Shown: positions 27,053 through 36,287 of the stretch, piece after piece
How the letters are laid out: each line of letters begins with the position of its first letter
How positions within the stretch are numbered: position 1 is the stretch's first letter
Assembly (NCBI GenBank): GCA_027494165.1
Contig: JAOSJM010000005.1
Coordinates: 1,364,001-1,428,000, forward strand
Length of the DNA: 64,000 nucleotides
Origin: Acidimicrobiia bacterium
GTDB lineage: Bacteria; Actinomycetota; Acidimicrobiia; IMCC26256; JAOSJM01
Direction: 5' to 3'
Made by a program: the position numbers and the translations under genes
The notes under the pieces: model-generated
The model's database searches: none
The model's input: the letters and a program-made list of their open reading frames with translations, nothing else
What the model was told of the DNA's origin: nothing

Positions 27053-28287
27053 GGCTCACCTCTTTCGCAAGCTCCCGATAGGCGATCGCGCCCCGGGACG
27101 TCGGATCGAACACCGTGATGGGCTGCCCGAACGACGGCGCCTCGGAGAGGCGCACGGTTCGCGGCACGACCGTCCGGTACACCTTGGGTCCGAAGTGCTC
27201 GCGCACCTCGATCTCCACCTGATCGGCCAACTTGGTGCGGGCGTCGTACATCGTCAGGATGATGCCCCGCACGTCGAGCGTGGGCTGCAGGTTCGCCCGG
27301 ACGAGCGCCACGTTGCGCAGGAGCTGCCCGAGCCCCTCCAGGGCGTAGTACTCGCACTGGATCGGCACGATCACGTCGTCCGCCGCGGCGAGACCGTTGA
27401 CGGTGAGCAACCCGAGGGACGGGGGGCAGTCGATCAGCACGAAGTCGTACTCGTCGCGCACCTCCTCGAGCGCCCGGCGGAGCTTCAACTCCCGGCTGAA
27501 CGAGGGCACCAGCTCGATCTCGGCTCCCGCGAGGTCGATCGTCGCGGGGACGACGAACAGGTTTCGCAGGCTCGTCGGCTCCACGCAGTCCTCGACCGCG
27601 ACGTCGTTCATGATCACGTCGTACACCGACGCCTGCAGGTTCCGGGAGTTGATCCCCAGGCCGGTGGTGGCGTTCCCCTGCGGGTCGAGGTCCACGACGA
27701 GCACCCGGAACCCGAGCTCGGCCAGCGCCGCCCCCAGGTTCACCGCGGTCGTCGTCTTGCCGACCCCGCCCTTCTGGTTGGCGATGGCGACGATCCGGGG
27801 AAGCTCGATCGGGGGAGCTCCGCGGGGACCCCTCCCCCGTCGGCTCGGCCGCGTGGACGGGTTCGGCCTCGCCTGTCCCGCTCATGGGCCCCGCCTCCGG
27901 TGGACCGACCGCCGCGCTCATCTCGTCGGCGGGGGCCGGTGCGGCCGGCTCGGCCGCGTGGACGGGTTCGGCCTCCCCCGTCCCGCTCATGGGCCCCGCC
28001 TCCGGTGCACCGACCGCCGCGCTCATCTCGTCGGCGGGGGCCGGTGCGGCCGGCTCGGCCACCCCGGTGGAATCGGCCTCGAGGCTCTTCCGAGCGATCT
28101 CGTCCCCGAGGATCCGGGCTCCTTCCTCGGGGTGGTTCGTGACCGCCCCCGGGTCACCCTCCTCGCGGGGTAGCCCTGCATCCGACGGGCCGAGGGCCTC
28201 CTCCTCGCCTTCTTCGCCCCGGTCGCGTCGCAAGGCGCCGAAGATCCGGCGACCTCGTCGCCGGACTTCCTGTTCGTCGCTTCCCAT
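27027..28287 (-). CDS. parA: Chromosome partitioning ATPase ParA with repetitive N-terminal extension (frameshifted)
   Basis: The core has the deviant Walker A IANQKGGVGKTTTAVNLG, VDLDPQGNATTGLG, DFVLIDCPPSLGLLT and SEAPSFGQPI. Upstream, the frame from an ATG at 28287 (GGAGG 4 bases before) gives about 155 extra residues: basic-acidic start, then two 35-residue repeats rich in Ala, Pro and Glu. The extension joins the core at a G5 run (27811-27815 on the plus strand), where removing one base gives a single frame of about 419 residues. ParA is normally 250-320 residues. If the extension is not translated, a start near the core would be needed, but no good one is seen. Confidence 0.88.
27841..28060. 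repeat. 105-bp tandem repeat (two copies plus a partial third) in parA
   Basis: Units start at 27841, 27946 and 28051 (period 105 bases, 35 codons). The two full copies differ at only a few positions. They encode the Ala/Pro-rich segment containing PAPADEMSAAVG and AEPVHAAEP. Confidence 0.92.
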
Positions 28288-28350
28288 CCCACCTCCCGGT
28301 TCAGGGCCCATCCTGGGCGCGAGGCGCTGCCTGGGTCAAGCACTGATTCA

Positions 28351-28366
28351 GGTTCCACGTGGAACC
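28351..28366. other. parS: parS site (perfect palindrome)
   Basis: GGTTCCACGTGGAACC is a perfect 16-base palindrome differing from the common bacterial parS TGTTTCACGTGAAACA only in outer positions while keeping the TNCACGTGNA core. It lies 64 bases upstream of parA and 4 kb from oriC, where parS sites are expected. Confidence 0.8.
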
Positions 28367-28612
28367 GGATACCCCAGGTTGGAGGCTCGGCGCCGACGCG
28401 CGCGGTCCATACCTCGTCATGGCCGGGGTCTCCGCCCTGAGGCGGGCGGCCTGGGCGCCTCTTCCGACCCGCGCCCCGGCGCGATCGTCGTCGTCTTCCG
28501 GATCCAGGAGTACCGCCGATCAGCACGCCTCGTGGCGTCCCCCTCCGCCCGGTGCGACTCGACCTCCGTACGACCGTCGACCGCGAGGACCGGGCCGGTC
28601 GGCGGCGGTCAT

Positions 28613-28628
28613 CGTTCCACGGGAAACC
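28613..28628. other. Degenerate parS-like site
   Basis: CGTTCCACGGGAAACC matches the perfect local parS at 13 of 16 positions; one central base breaks CACGTG. Confidence 0.4.
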
Positions 28629-28887
28629 AGATCCCGGTGTGACGACGGCGGGGCCGGGGGACGGCGGGCCCCGCGGCAGCTCGTGGGCAGCCGACGACCA
28701 CTCGGACCGCGGCGCCCTGGTGTGCCGGAGGAACCGCGATCCCAGGCGATCTGGACCTGGACGGCATCGGCCGCCTCGGCCGAGGGTCTCGATCCCCGCT
28801 CGAAGAGGTCACAGCACGTCTCCTCACCGGTCGGAGGTCTCCGGCGGCCGCTCGTGGCGATGCAGGGGAGCGGCGCCGGCGATCGAG

Positions 28888-28903
28888 GGGTCCACGTGAG
28901 ACT
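28888..28903. other. Degenerate parS-like site at the rsmG 3' end
   Basis: GGGTCCACGTGAGACT keeps the CACGTG centre and matches the perfect local parS at 12 of 16 positions. Confidence 0.3.
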
Positions 28904-29547
28904 CACGCTGGCTGGGGCCTCCAGAGCGGCCGCTTCGCCGGTACGCCGTCCCGCCGCGGGTACCGCGCGTCGAGTCGTTCCACCTTCCGCAGGATCACCG
29001 CGCTCCCGCCCGGGAAGGTCCGGGTTTCTTCCCGCACGAGGCCCAACCGTCGAAGCGGGTCCTCGGGCCACCTCCCGGCCGTGCTCGCCGGTGGCTCGGT
29101 GACGGCGAGACAGCCCCCGACCGCCACGAACGGCGCGCCGCACTCCGCGGTGACCGCGGGCGGCCCGAAGGCCCGGGCCGTGACCAGCTCCGCCCGCTCG
29201 CGGAGATCCGGGTCGTGACCCAGCGTCTCGGCTCGCCCGGCACGGACCAGGACGCGACCCTCGAGACCCAGTGCCTGCACCGCCTCGGCCAGCAACTCGC
29301 ACCGCCGGATCGAGGCGTCCAGGAGCGTGCCGTGGGCGGTTGGCCACGCCAGCGCCAGCACGAGCCCCGGGATGCCGGCACCCGAGCCGAGGTCGACGAA
29401 GCGGTCGGGCACGGCGAGCCGGGCGGCGAGACCGAGCGCTTGGTCGAGATGGGCCTGTGGATCGCCCGGGCCGAGCACACCGTGCTCCTGGGCCCGCCGC
29501 AACACCTCGACGAGATGCCGGCGGGCCGCGGCGGGGATGCCGCTCAC
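28903..29547 (-). CDS. rsmG: 16S rRNA (guanine527-N7)-methyltransferase RsmG
   Basis: 214 residues. SAM motif FVDLGSGAGIPGLVLALAW, then LLDASIRRCELLAEAV and VTARAFGPPAVTAE, all family-typical. The GTG start overlaps the jag stop (GTGA). The basic C-terminal tail (ARYPRRDGVPAKRPLW) is longer than usual. Confidence 0.94.
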   Translation of the reverse strand: MSGIPAAARRHLVEVLRRAQEHGVLGPGDPQAHLDQALGLAARLAVPDRFVDLGSGAGIPGLVLALAWPTAHGTLLDASIRRCELLAEAVQALGLEGRVLVRAGRAETLGHDPDLRERAELVTARAFGPPAVTAECGAPFVAVGGCLAVTEPPASTAGRWPEDPLRRLGLVREETRTFPGGSAVILRKVERLDARYPRRDGVPAKRPLWRPQPA

Positions 29548-30431
29548 ACCGGGCGGATCACCACCCGGCGACGCGGGTCCTCACCCTCCGAGGCCGTCTC
29601 GACGCCGTCGATGCCGGCCACGACGTCGTGGACCACCTTCCGGTCCGCCGAGCTCATCGGCTCGAGGACTTGCTCGCGGCCGGTCTCCAGCGCGCGCTCG
29701 ACCAGCGTCCGGGCGAACGCCTCGAGCTCGCCGCGCCGCCTCACCTGGTAGCCCGCCACGTCGACGACGACCCGGGCGCTGTGCCCGCCCGTGTGCCGCT
29801 GCACGACGGTACGGACGAGCTCCTCGAGCGCCGCGAGCGTGGCGCCGCGCGGCCCGATGAGCAGCCCGAGATCTCCCCCCTCGATGTCGACGCAGACCGT
29901 CTCGTCGTCGTCGACCCGCGTCCGGACCGTCGCCGGGACCCCGAACGCCTCCACGAGACCCCGGGTGAACGACTCGGCCACCCCGACCTGCTCCTCGATC
30001 GGTACGTCCACCTGCTGCTCCCCACCTCGCTCGATCCGCTCGGCCGGTGCTGACTCCGGCCGCCCCGGTCCCCGGATCCTGCCCCGCCCCGCCGCCGCCG
30101 GCGGCGCCGCAGCCGGGCCCGTCCCCGCACCCGCCCGCTCGCTCTCGGGCCTCGCGGTCGCGCCGACGCCTCGCTCCTCGCTCGGGCCACCACCCGCGCC
30201 CGCACCGCCCCGCCGCCGGGACCGGCGCCGGCGCTCGCCGGGCTTCTCCCGGGAGACGGGCCGGACCCGGGCACGGATCCGGGCCTCGCTCCCCCCGAAG
30301 CGCCCCAGGAAGCCGCCCTTCGGCTGGGAGATCACCTCGTACTCGAGGTCCTCCTCGTGGACCCCGAGCTGGTCCAGCGCTGCGTCGATCGCCTCCTCGA
30401 CGCTCCGTCCCGTCGTCTCCACCCACTCCAT
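29544..30431 (-). CDS. jag: Jag/KhpB-like RNA-binding protein
   Basis: 295 residues. The Jag-N domain (ETTGRSVEEAIDAALDQLG, PKGGFLGRFGG) at 1-48 is followed by an Arg/Gly/Ala-rich linker of about 95 residues. A KH domain with the GPRG loop (DLGLLIGPRGATLAALEEL) and a C-terminal R3H domain (PMSSADRKVVHDVVAG) follow. It is known to act with KhpA-type proteins on RNAs linked to cell division and envelope. It lies 8 bases after yidC. Confidence 0.92.
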   Translation of the reverse strand: MEWVETTGRSVEEAIDAALDQLGVHEEDLEYEVISQPKGGFLGRFGGSEARIRARVRPVSREKPGERRRRSRRRGGAGAGGGPSEERGVGATARPESERAGAGTGPAAAPPAAAGRGRIRGPGRPESAPAERIERGGEQQVDVPIEEQVGVAESFTRGLVEAFGVPATVRTRVDDDETVCVDIEGGDLGLLIGPRGATLAALEELVRTVVQRHTGGHSARVVVDVAGYQVRRRGELEAFARTLVERALETGREQVLEPMSSADRKVVHDVVAGIDGVETASEGEDPRRRVVIRPV

Positions 30432-30439
30432 CGCCGTCC

Positions 30440-31348
30440 CTACCGCCGCCGTCGCTTGCCCTTGCCCCGCTTCCTGCTCCGCGGCTGCGGCTTCTTCGTC
30501 GGGGCCTTCTCCTGCGGTTCCTCGTGCTGCTCGGGTTCCGTCGCCGACTCCTCGGCGCGGTCGGGGCGGGCCGCCTGTGACCAGAGGAGTCGTCCCATGA
30601 GGCCACCCCGACCGGCACGCTCCCTGGGCTCCTCGTCGGCGTGACGGTAGATGATCGACTGCTGGCCCATCTGCCACACGTTGCTCGTCAGGAAGTAGAG
30701 CACGACACCCGAGGGCAGGTTGAGCGAGATGAACCCGAAGAACACCGGCATGATGCGGGCGATCATCTGCATCTGCGGGTTCACCTGCTGCTGGCGACGC
30801 ATGGACTGGACCTGCTGCAGGTAGGCCGTGGCGATGACGAGGCCGACGAGGATGAAGTAGGGGAGGGCCGAGGTCCAGGCGCCGTGGTCCGCGGTCGCCG
30901 CGGTCGACAGGTCCATACCCAGGAAGTCCAGGCCCTTGGGGTCGCAGTCACCGGGGGCCACCGACCCGCAGATGTCGTGGTAGAGCCGCGAGTCGACCGG
31001 CGTGTGGTCCTTGAGCTTCGTGAGGACCCGGTACAGGGCCATGAACACCGGGGCCTGGGCCAGGAGCGGCAGACAACCCCCGAAGGGGTTGATCTTGTTC
31101 TCCTGGTAGAACTTCATCATCTCCTCGTTGAGCTTCTGGCGGTCGTGCTTGTACTTCGCCTGAAGCTTCTTGATCTCGGGCTGGATCCGCTGCATGGCCT
31201 GCATGGAGCGGATGCCCTTCGCCGTGAGCGGGAACAGCAGGAGCCGCACCGTCACGGTGAGGAGGATGATGGCGACGCCGTAGTTCGGGATGATCCGGTA
31301 GAAGAACGCCAGGAGGGCGCCCATCCCGTCCAGGAAGCTCTCGATCAC
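30440..31348 (-). CDS. yidC: Membrane protein insertase YidC/Oxa1
   Basis: 302 residues, actinobacterial short type without the large periplasmic domain. Helices: [19 protein letters not shown] followed by [20 protein letters not shown] (conserved Arg), the cytoplasmic hairpin [19 protein letters not shown], then [20 protein letters not shown] and three more. The C-terminus is highly basic ([18 protein letters not shown]), as in ribosome-binding YidC tails. The GTG start overlaps the yidD stop. Confidence 0.95.
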   Translation of the reverse strand: MIESFLDGMGALLAFFYRIIPNYGVAIILLTVTVRLLLFPLTAKGIRSMQAMQRIQPEIKKLQAKYKHDRQKLNEEMMKFYQENKINPFGGCLPLLAQAPVFMALYRVLTKLKDHTPVDSRLYHDICGSVAPGDCDPKGLDFLGMDLSTAATADHGAWTSALPYFILVGLVIATAYLQQVQSMRRQQQVNPQMQMIARIMPVFFGFISLNLPSGVVLYFLTSNVWQMGQQSIIYRHADEEPRERAGRGGLMGRLLWSQAARPDRAEESATEPEQHEEPQEKAPTKKPQPRSRKRGKGKRRRR

Positions 31349-31632
31349 CGCGGCCTCGCCTCGATCGTCGCGCTCACCCGTTCACGAGGCGAACGTCTGT
31401 TCGGTTCCGGGACCGGATCGACGCCGTGGTCTCCCCAGGGATGGCAGCGCCCGAGCCGGCGGACGGCCAGCCACGAGCCCCGCGTGGCCCCGTGGAGCTC
31501 GATCGCCTCGAGGGCGTAGTGGGAACAGGTCGGCCAGTACCGGCAGCGCGGCACCCTCCCGGCCCGCGTGGCCTGGTACGCACGGATGCCCCGTGCCAGC
31601 AGGCGGGCCCCCGCCGATCGGCGCGCCCTCAT
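31345..31632 (-). CDS. yidD: Membrane protein insertion efficiency factor YidD
   Basis: 95 residues, short basic protein with the signature [19 protein letters not shown] and [18 protein letters not shown]. The start overlaps the rnpA stop and the stop overlaps the yidC start, so rnpA-yidD-yidC are coupled. Confidence 0.95.
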   Translation of the reverse strand: MRARRSAGARLLARGIRAYQATRAGRVPRCRYWPTCSHYALEAIELHGATRGSWLAVRRLGRCHPWGDHGVDPVPEPNRRSPRERVSATIEARPR

Positions 31633-32096
31633 CGCGACCCTCGTTCCGCCGCTGCCAGGCAGTCCGACAGCGCGTCGACGAGCGTCCCGAAGGGCATGGT
31701 CACGACCGGGGCCCCGGCCGAGACCAGGTACGCGCCCCCGGGTACGAGCTGGTCGCGGCAGGCTCGGATCGCCGCCCGCAAGCGCCGTCGCGCCCGGTTC
31801 CGGGCCACGGCACCCCCGACCCGGCGACCCACCGCGTACGCGACCTGGGGCGGGCCGGTCGAGCCGACGGCGAGGAACCGCACCGCGACGGGGCCGCGTC
31901 GCCAACGGCGGGCACGCGCGAGGTCCTGGAACGTCGCATGGTCGCGGATGCGCCAGATCAGGCCGTCAGCCGGGCCCGGCCCCGCTGACGCCGGCCCCGG
32001 ACCACGGCTCGGCCGGCGCGCGTCCGCATCCGAACCCGGAATCCGTGCTTCCTCTTCCGCTTGCGGTTGTTCGGCTGGAAGGTCCGCTTCACGCAC
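31629..32096 (-). CDS. rnpA: RNase P protein component, reading frame overlapping all of rpmH
   Basis: The core is clear: [35 protein letters not shown] (the RNR motif) and a standard end. No ATG, GTG or TTG exists in frame between the rpmH stop and this core. The frame is open back through the whole of rpmH, and a GTG at 32096 lies 4 bases upstream of the rpmH GTG, both after one GAGGAGG. That would give 155 residues with an acidic, Gln-rich extension ([18 protein letters not shown]), the arrangement described for Thermus. A non-standard CTG at 31967-31965 is the alternative. Partners the RNase P RNA in tRNA 5' processing. Confidence 0.85.
   Translation of the reverse strand: MREADLPAEQPQAEEEARIPGSDADARRPSRGPGPASAGPGPADGLIWRIRDHATFQDLARARRWRRGPVAVRFLAVGSTGPPQVAYAVGRRVGGAVARNRARRRLRAAIRACRDQLVPGGAYLVSAGAPVVTMPFGTLVDALSDCLAAAERGSR
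31958..32092 (-). CDS. rpmH: 50S ribosomal protein L34
   Basis: 44 residues, [20 protein letters not shown], then [11 protein letters not shown] and GRARLTA, a complete L34. Its GTG start is 6 bases after GAGGAGG (32105-32099), ideal spacing. It lies wholly inside the rnpA frame in another phase. It heads the reversed rpmH-rnpA-yidD-yidC-jag-rsmG cluster next to dnaA. Confidence 0.96.
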   Translation of the reverse strand: MKRTFQPNNRKRKRKHGFRVRMRTRAGRAVVRGRRQRGRARLTA

Positions 32097-32329
32097 AGCC
32101 TCCTCGAGGGGCACCCGTTCGATCTCCCCCACCGGGGCGCGTCGCGAGGTCGGGCCACGCGGTGAACGGGCAGGCCAGGGATTCTAGGGGGCTCACCCCG
32201 CGCTGCAACGTGGGCTCCCGCGGCCTCCCGGTGGATGCCTCCCCGGGCTCTTCCGGGGCCTCCCGGGAGGCTGTGGACGCCGCCACTTTCGCCCGCGTTC
32301 GTGAGGTCGCGCGCGTCTCGGCACGCCCC

Positions 32330-32358
32330 TTGTCGGTCTACGGGGCGGGTGGTAGCGT
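32330..32358 (+). promoter_or_regulatory. dnaA promoter candidate TTGTCG-17-TAGCGT
   Basis: A -35-like TTGTCG (32330-32335) and -10 TAGCGT (32353-32358) are 17 bases apart. The predicted start leaves a leader of about 55 bases that runs into DnaA-box-like sequence at the dnaA start codon. Confidence 0.55.
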
Positions 32359-32410
32359 GCCGTCGCCTTCGGCCTCCGGAGCGACCATCTCGGTCGCTCC
32401 GAGTCGTCTT

Positions 32411-32442
32411 TCTCCACAACTGTGGATCTGCCTGTGGACAAC
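32411..32442. promoter_or_regulatory. DnaA boxes overlapping the dnaA start
   Basis: TGTGGACAA (32433-32441) equals the actinobacterial DnaA box TTGTCCACA on the other strand; TGTGGATCT (32421-32429) and CTCCACAAC are weaker. Their place over the start region suggests DnaA autoregulation. Confidence 0.55.
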
Positions 32443-33855
32443 AGCGCCGCCGCCGCAACCGCCGACGAGCTCTGGGAGCGCGGGGCCGCGATGCTGCGAT
32501 CGCAGCTCGCGGCGGCGACGTGGAACACCTGGTTCCACGGTGTCCGGCCGGTCGGCTACGACAGCGGCGTCCTGACCTTGGGGATCCCCAGCTCGCTCGC
32601 GTGCGAGCGGATCCGCTCGAGCTACCTCGGCCTCATCACCGACACCCTGCGCGACACCACCGGCCGCGACCTCGCGGTCGACCTGGTGGTGGAGACCGCG
32701 CCCCGGGACGACCAGCCCGTCGCGGTCCTCCACCCGCCCGACGCGACGCCGGCCGTGCCCACCCAGCTCGCGGCCTCCGACGGGTCGGCCGACCGGGCCA
32801 CCACCCCGGCCCGCCCGACCCGCACGCTCAACCCCCGGTACATGTTCTCGCACTTCGTCATCGGGAGCTCCAACCGGTTCGCGCACGCGGCGGCTCTCTC
32901 GGTGGCCGAGTCGCCCGCCCGGTCCTACAACCCGCTCTTCATCTACGGTCCGGCCGGGCTCGGCAAGACCCACCTCCTCCACGCGATCGGGCATCACGTG
33001 CAGGAGATGTTCAAGAACATGCGGGTCCGCTACGTGTCGACCGAGGCGCTCATGAACGAGTTCGTCGACGCGCTGCGCACCAACACCACCCCGGAGTTCA
33101 AGCGCCGCTACCGCGAGGTCGACGTGCTCCTCGTCGACGACATCCAGTTCCTCGAGCGCAGCCAGCAGCTCCAAGAGGAGTTCTTCCACACGTTCAACTC
33201 CCTGCACGGCGCCGACAGCCAGATCGTCATCTCCTCGGACCGGCCGCCCAAGTCCATCGCGACGCTCGAGGACCGGCTCCGCAGCCGGTTCGAGTGGGGG
33301 CTGATCACCGACATCCAGCCGCCGGAGTTCGAGACCCGGCTCGCCATCCTCCGCAAGAAGGCCGAGGCCGAGCACCTCGAAGGCATCCCCGGCGACGTGC
33401 TCGCGTTCATCGCGTCCAACATCGTCGACAACGTCCGCGAGCTCGAGGGCGCCCTCATCCGCGTCGCCGCCTACTCCAGCCTCAACCGGGCTCCACTGTC
33501 CGAGGACGTCGCCCGCCACGTGCTGGCCGACCTGCTGCCCGCCACCAAGCCGCGGGTCATCACACCCCAGCTCATCCTCGACGAGACGGCCAAGATGTTC
33601 GGCTGGACGGTCGAGGACCTGTGCGGCAAGAGCCGGCGCCGCCCGCTCGTCGTCGCCCGCCAGATCGGCATGTACGTCTTCCGCGAGCTCACCGACCTGA
33701 GCTACCCCCGCATCGCCGAGGAGTTCGGGGGCCGCGACCACACGACGGTGATGCACGCCGTCGAGAAGATCAAGCGCCTGATGACCGAACGCCACACGAT
33801 CTTCGAGCAGGTCAACGAGCTCATCAGCCGCATCAAGCTCGGAACCGGTGGATAA
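32422..33855 (+). CDS. dnaA: Chromosomal replication initiator DnaA
   Basis: 477 residues. Domain I residues 15-90 ([11 protein letters not shown]), a linker, then the AAA+ domain with [32 protein letters not shown] and sensor [10 protein letters not shown]. The DNA-binding domain IV ends [18 protein letters not shown] at 32422; an in-frame GTG at 32434 would drop 4 residues. All genes to the left up to parB are leftward and all to the right to gyrA are rightward, as at an origin. Confidence 0.97.
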   Translation: MDLPVDNSAAAATADELWERGAAMLRSQLAAATWNTWFHGVRPVGYDSGVLTLGIPSSLACERIRSSYLGLITDTLRDTTGRDLAVDLVVETAPRDDQPVAVLHPPDATPAVPTQLAASDGSADRATTPARPTRTLNPRYMFSHFVIGSSNRFAHAAALSVAESPARSYNPLFIYGPAGLGKTHLLHAIGHHVQEMFKNMRVRYVSTEALMNEFVDALRTNTTPEFKRRYREVDVLLVDDIQFLERSQQLQEEFFHTFNSLHGADSQIVISSDRPPKSIATLEDRLRSRFEWGLITDIQPPEFETRLAILRKKAEAEHLEGIPGDVLAFIASNIVDNVRELEGALIRVAAYSSLNRAPLSEDVARHVLADLLPATKPRVITPQLILDETAKMFGWTVEDLCGKSRRRPLVVARQIGMYVFRELTDLSYPRIAEEFGGRDHTTVMHAVEKIKRLMTERHTIFEQVNELISRIKLGTGG

Positions 33856-34065
33856 GGCTGTGGAAGCTTGGGGATATCCTCGCCCACCGGTGTACGACGC
33901 GCTCGCCGTGGCGAACGCCGCGGTCGGGCCTGGGGACGACTGGGGACGGACCCGGGACGACGATCCTGCCGCTGACCTGGGACATCACCGGACTGTCCCC
34001 AATCCACAGCCCCTACGACTACGACAAGAAGATCCTCTCTTCTTCTTGTTCGAGGGAGGTTCCTC
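33847..34065. other. oriC: Probable oriC (dnaA-dnaN intergenic region)
   Basis: GGTGGATAA (33847-33855, 8 of 9 to TGTGGATAA) overlaps the dnaA stop; TGTGGAAGC (33859) and CAATCCACA (34000-34008) are weaker boxes. The segment 34017-34057 is the least GC-rich stretch and could unwind. The gene setting is the standard actinobacterial origin, but few strong boxes are visible, so further boxes may lie in the dnaA upstream region. Confidence 0.6.
34024..34049 (+). other. Inverted repeat ACAAGAAGA / TCTTCTTGT before dnaN
   Basis: Perfect 9-bp arms with an 8-base loop, 16 bases before the dnaN start. It could be a dnaA terminator or a leader structure affecting dnaN translation. Confidence 0.5.
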
Positions 34066-35163
34066 GTGAAGTTCCGGTGCGAGCGCGACACCTTGGCCGA
34101 GGCGATCGTCACCGCCCAGCGAGCGGTGGCGTCCCGGACGGGAGCGCTGCCGGTGCTCTCCGGACTGCGTGCCTCGGTGAGCGGCGACAGCCTGGAGCTG
34201 GTGGGGTCCGACCTCGAGCTGACGATCCGGGTGCGGATCCCGGCCCAGGGCGAGGTCGACGGTACGACGGTGCTGCCGGCCCGGTTGACGAGCGAGATCA
34301 TCCGGGCCGTGGAACCGGGCGTGGTGCAGTTCACGCTGGAGGACGAAGAGGCGCGCATCGAAGCCGGACGGTCGAGCTTCACGGTCCGGGTGCTCTCGGG
34401 CGACGAGTTCCCTCGCCTCCCCGAGGTGTCGGAGCCGGGAGTGCGGGTGGAGGCGGCGGCGCTGGCCGAGGCGTTGCGGCAGGTCGTGCCGGCGGCGTCG
34501 AGGGACGAGGCCCGCCCGATCCTCACCGGCGTGCTCCTCACCGCGTCCCCGACGGGGCTCCGCCTCGTGGCCACGGACTCCTACCGGCTCGCGGTCCGGG
34601 ACCTGCGCGGGGTGAGCATGTTGCAGGAGGGTCAGCGGGTGCTGGTCCCGGCCAAGGGCCTCGCCGAGGTGCAGCGCCTCCTCGGCGACGGCGAGATCGA
34701 CGTGGTGCTCGCCGAGCGTGACGTCGTGTTCCGGATCGGGGCCACCGAGGTCACGACCCGGCTCATCGAGGGGGAGTTCCCGAACTACGAGCAGCTCATT
34801 CCGAGCGGCTATCCCAACCGTCTCACCGTGAGCCGCGAGGCGCTCTCCGACGCGGTGAAGCGGGTCCGGATCGTCGGGCAGGCCCGGGACCGGTCCCCCA
34901 TCCGGTTGGCGATGAGCAGCGAGGGCCTCGAGTTGACGGCGGCGGCCCAGGAGGTGGGGGAGGCCCACGAGGTCGTGGACGCCAAGTACGAGGGCAGCGA
35001 GCTGGTCGTGGCCTTCGACTCCCAGTTCCTGATCGACGGCCTCGAGGCGGCCGACGGCGGCGAGGTGGTCGTCGAGACGCTCGACCCGTTGAAGCCGGCG
35101 ACGCTGCGGCCCATCGAGAGCGCCGACTACCTCTACCTGCTCATGCCGGTGCGGATCTCCTGA
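34066..35163 (+). CDS. dnaN: DNA polymerase III sliding clamp (beta subunit)
   Basis: 365 residues with three clamp domains: SRTGALPVLSGLRASVSGD, then VLLTASPTGLRLVATDSYRL, then VVDAKYEGSELVVAFDSQFL, ending YLYLLMPVRIS. The GTG start follows AGGGAGG. It tethers the polymerase to DNA. Standard order dnaA-dnaN-recF. Confidence 0.97.
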   Translation: MKFRCERDTLAEAIVTAQRAVASRTGALPVLSGLRASVSGDSLELVGSDLELTIRVRIPAQGEVDGTTVLPARLTSEIIRAVEPGVVQFTLEDEEARIEAGRSSFTVRVLSGDEFPRLPEVSEPGVRVEAAALAEALRQVVPAASRDEARPILTGVLLTASPTGLRLVATDSYRLAVRDLRGVSMLQEGQRVLVPAKGLAEVQRLLGDGEIDVVLAERDVVFRIGATEVTTRLIEGEFPNYEQLIPSGYPNRLTVSREALSDAVKRVRIVGQARDRSPIRLAMSSEGLELTAAAQEVGEAHEVVDAKYEGSELVVAFDSQFLIDGLEAADGGEVVVETLDPLKPATLRPIESADYLYLLMPVRIS

Positions 35164-35188
35164 CCCGCACCGGTCGCACCGGTACCCC

Positions 35189-36287
35189 ATGAGGGTCCAG
35201 CGGGTCTGGCTGACCGACTTCCGCTGCTACGAGGCGCTCGACGTCGCGTTCCCGCCGGGGTGCACGCTCATCGTCGGCGGGAACGGCGAGGGGGAAGACC
35301 AGCCTCCTCGAGGCGGTGTCGTGGGCGGCCACCGCGAGGTCGTTGCGGGGGGTGCCCGACGCGGCGCTGGTCCGCTCGGGCGCGGAGCGGGCGATCCTCC
35401 GGGTGCAGCTCGAGCGGGCCGGGAGCGAGGCCCTCGTCGAGGCGGAGATCCGGGCCGCCGGACGCAACCGGGTGCAGCTCAACCGCAAGCCGCTGCCACG
35501 GTTGCGGGACCTCGCGGCGCACCTGCGGGTCACGGTGTTCGCCCCCGACGACGTGCAACTCGTGAAGGGCGGGCCGTCGGAGCGGCGGGCGTACCTCGAC
35601 GACCTGCTCGTGGCGGTCGCGCCGCGCTTCGCGGCGACGCGCGCCGACGTCGAGCGCATCGTGCGCCACCGCAACACCCTCCTGCGCGGTGGGGTGCGCA
35701 GCGAGGAGGACCGCACGACGCTGGCCGTGTTCGACGAGCAGCTCGCCCGGGCCGGCGGGGAGATGGTCCGCGGCCGCCTCCGGTTGGTGGCGCGGCTCGG
35801 GCCCGAGGTCGACGCCTCCTACCGGGCGCTCGCCCGGGAGGACCCGGGGGTGGAGGTCGGCTACGAGTCCGAGTGGGCGGGGGAGGACCCCGGGGCGCTC
35901 GAGGATCGGCTCCGGGAGGCGCTCGGCGCTCGCCGCCGCGCGGAGCTGGAGCGTGGCGTCACCCTGGCCGGTCCCCACCGCGACGAGCTCCGCCTCGGGT
36001 TGGGGGGCCTGGACGCACGTTCCCACGCGTCGCAGGGCGAGCAGCGGACGCTGGCCCTGGCCCTGCGGCTGGCCGGCCACCGGGTGTGCACGGACGTGGT
36101 GGGGGAGGAGCCGGTGCTGCTGCTCGACGACGTGTTCAGCGAGCTCGACCCGGGACGGGCCGCGGCGCTCGTCGAGCACCTGCCGCCGGGCCAGACGCTC
36201 CTCACCAGCGCCGGCATCGTGCCCGACGGCATCGTGCCGCAGTGTCGCCTGAGGGTGACGCACGGCCGGCTGGAGGAGGTCGCGTGA
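35189..36287 (+). CDS. recF: DNA replication and repair protein RecF (frameshifted)
   Basis: SMC-like ATPase for gap repair. RVWLTDFRCYEALDVAF leads to Walker A GGNGEG, then a frame change at a G5 run (35290-35294) to KTSLLEAVSWAATARSLRG; a four-G run gives the exact P-loop GGNGEGKTS. ASQGEQRTLALALRLA (signature) and EPVLLLDDVFSELDP (Walker B) follow. About 366 residues. Its stop overlaps the dciA start. Confidence 0.93.

Larger units (their letters stand above)
28288..28902. other. Non-coding region between parA and rsmG with parS-like sites
   Basis: 615 bases without a convincing gene on either strand; open frames here lack start signals and family resemblance. It holds one perfect and two imperfect CACGTG-centred palindromes (listed separately) and presumably the parAB promoter. 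Confidence 0.6.

Noticed and set aside
27841..28060. Possible CRISPR or transposon repeat
   Set aside because: Direct 105-bp coding repeat without spacers or terminal inverted repeats.
28520..29347. Reverse frame overlapping rsmG and the gap before it
   Set aside because: Wrong phase of rsmG; low-complexity Arg/Gly/Pro sequence with no family resemblance.
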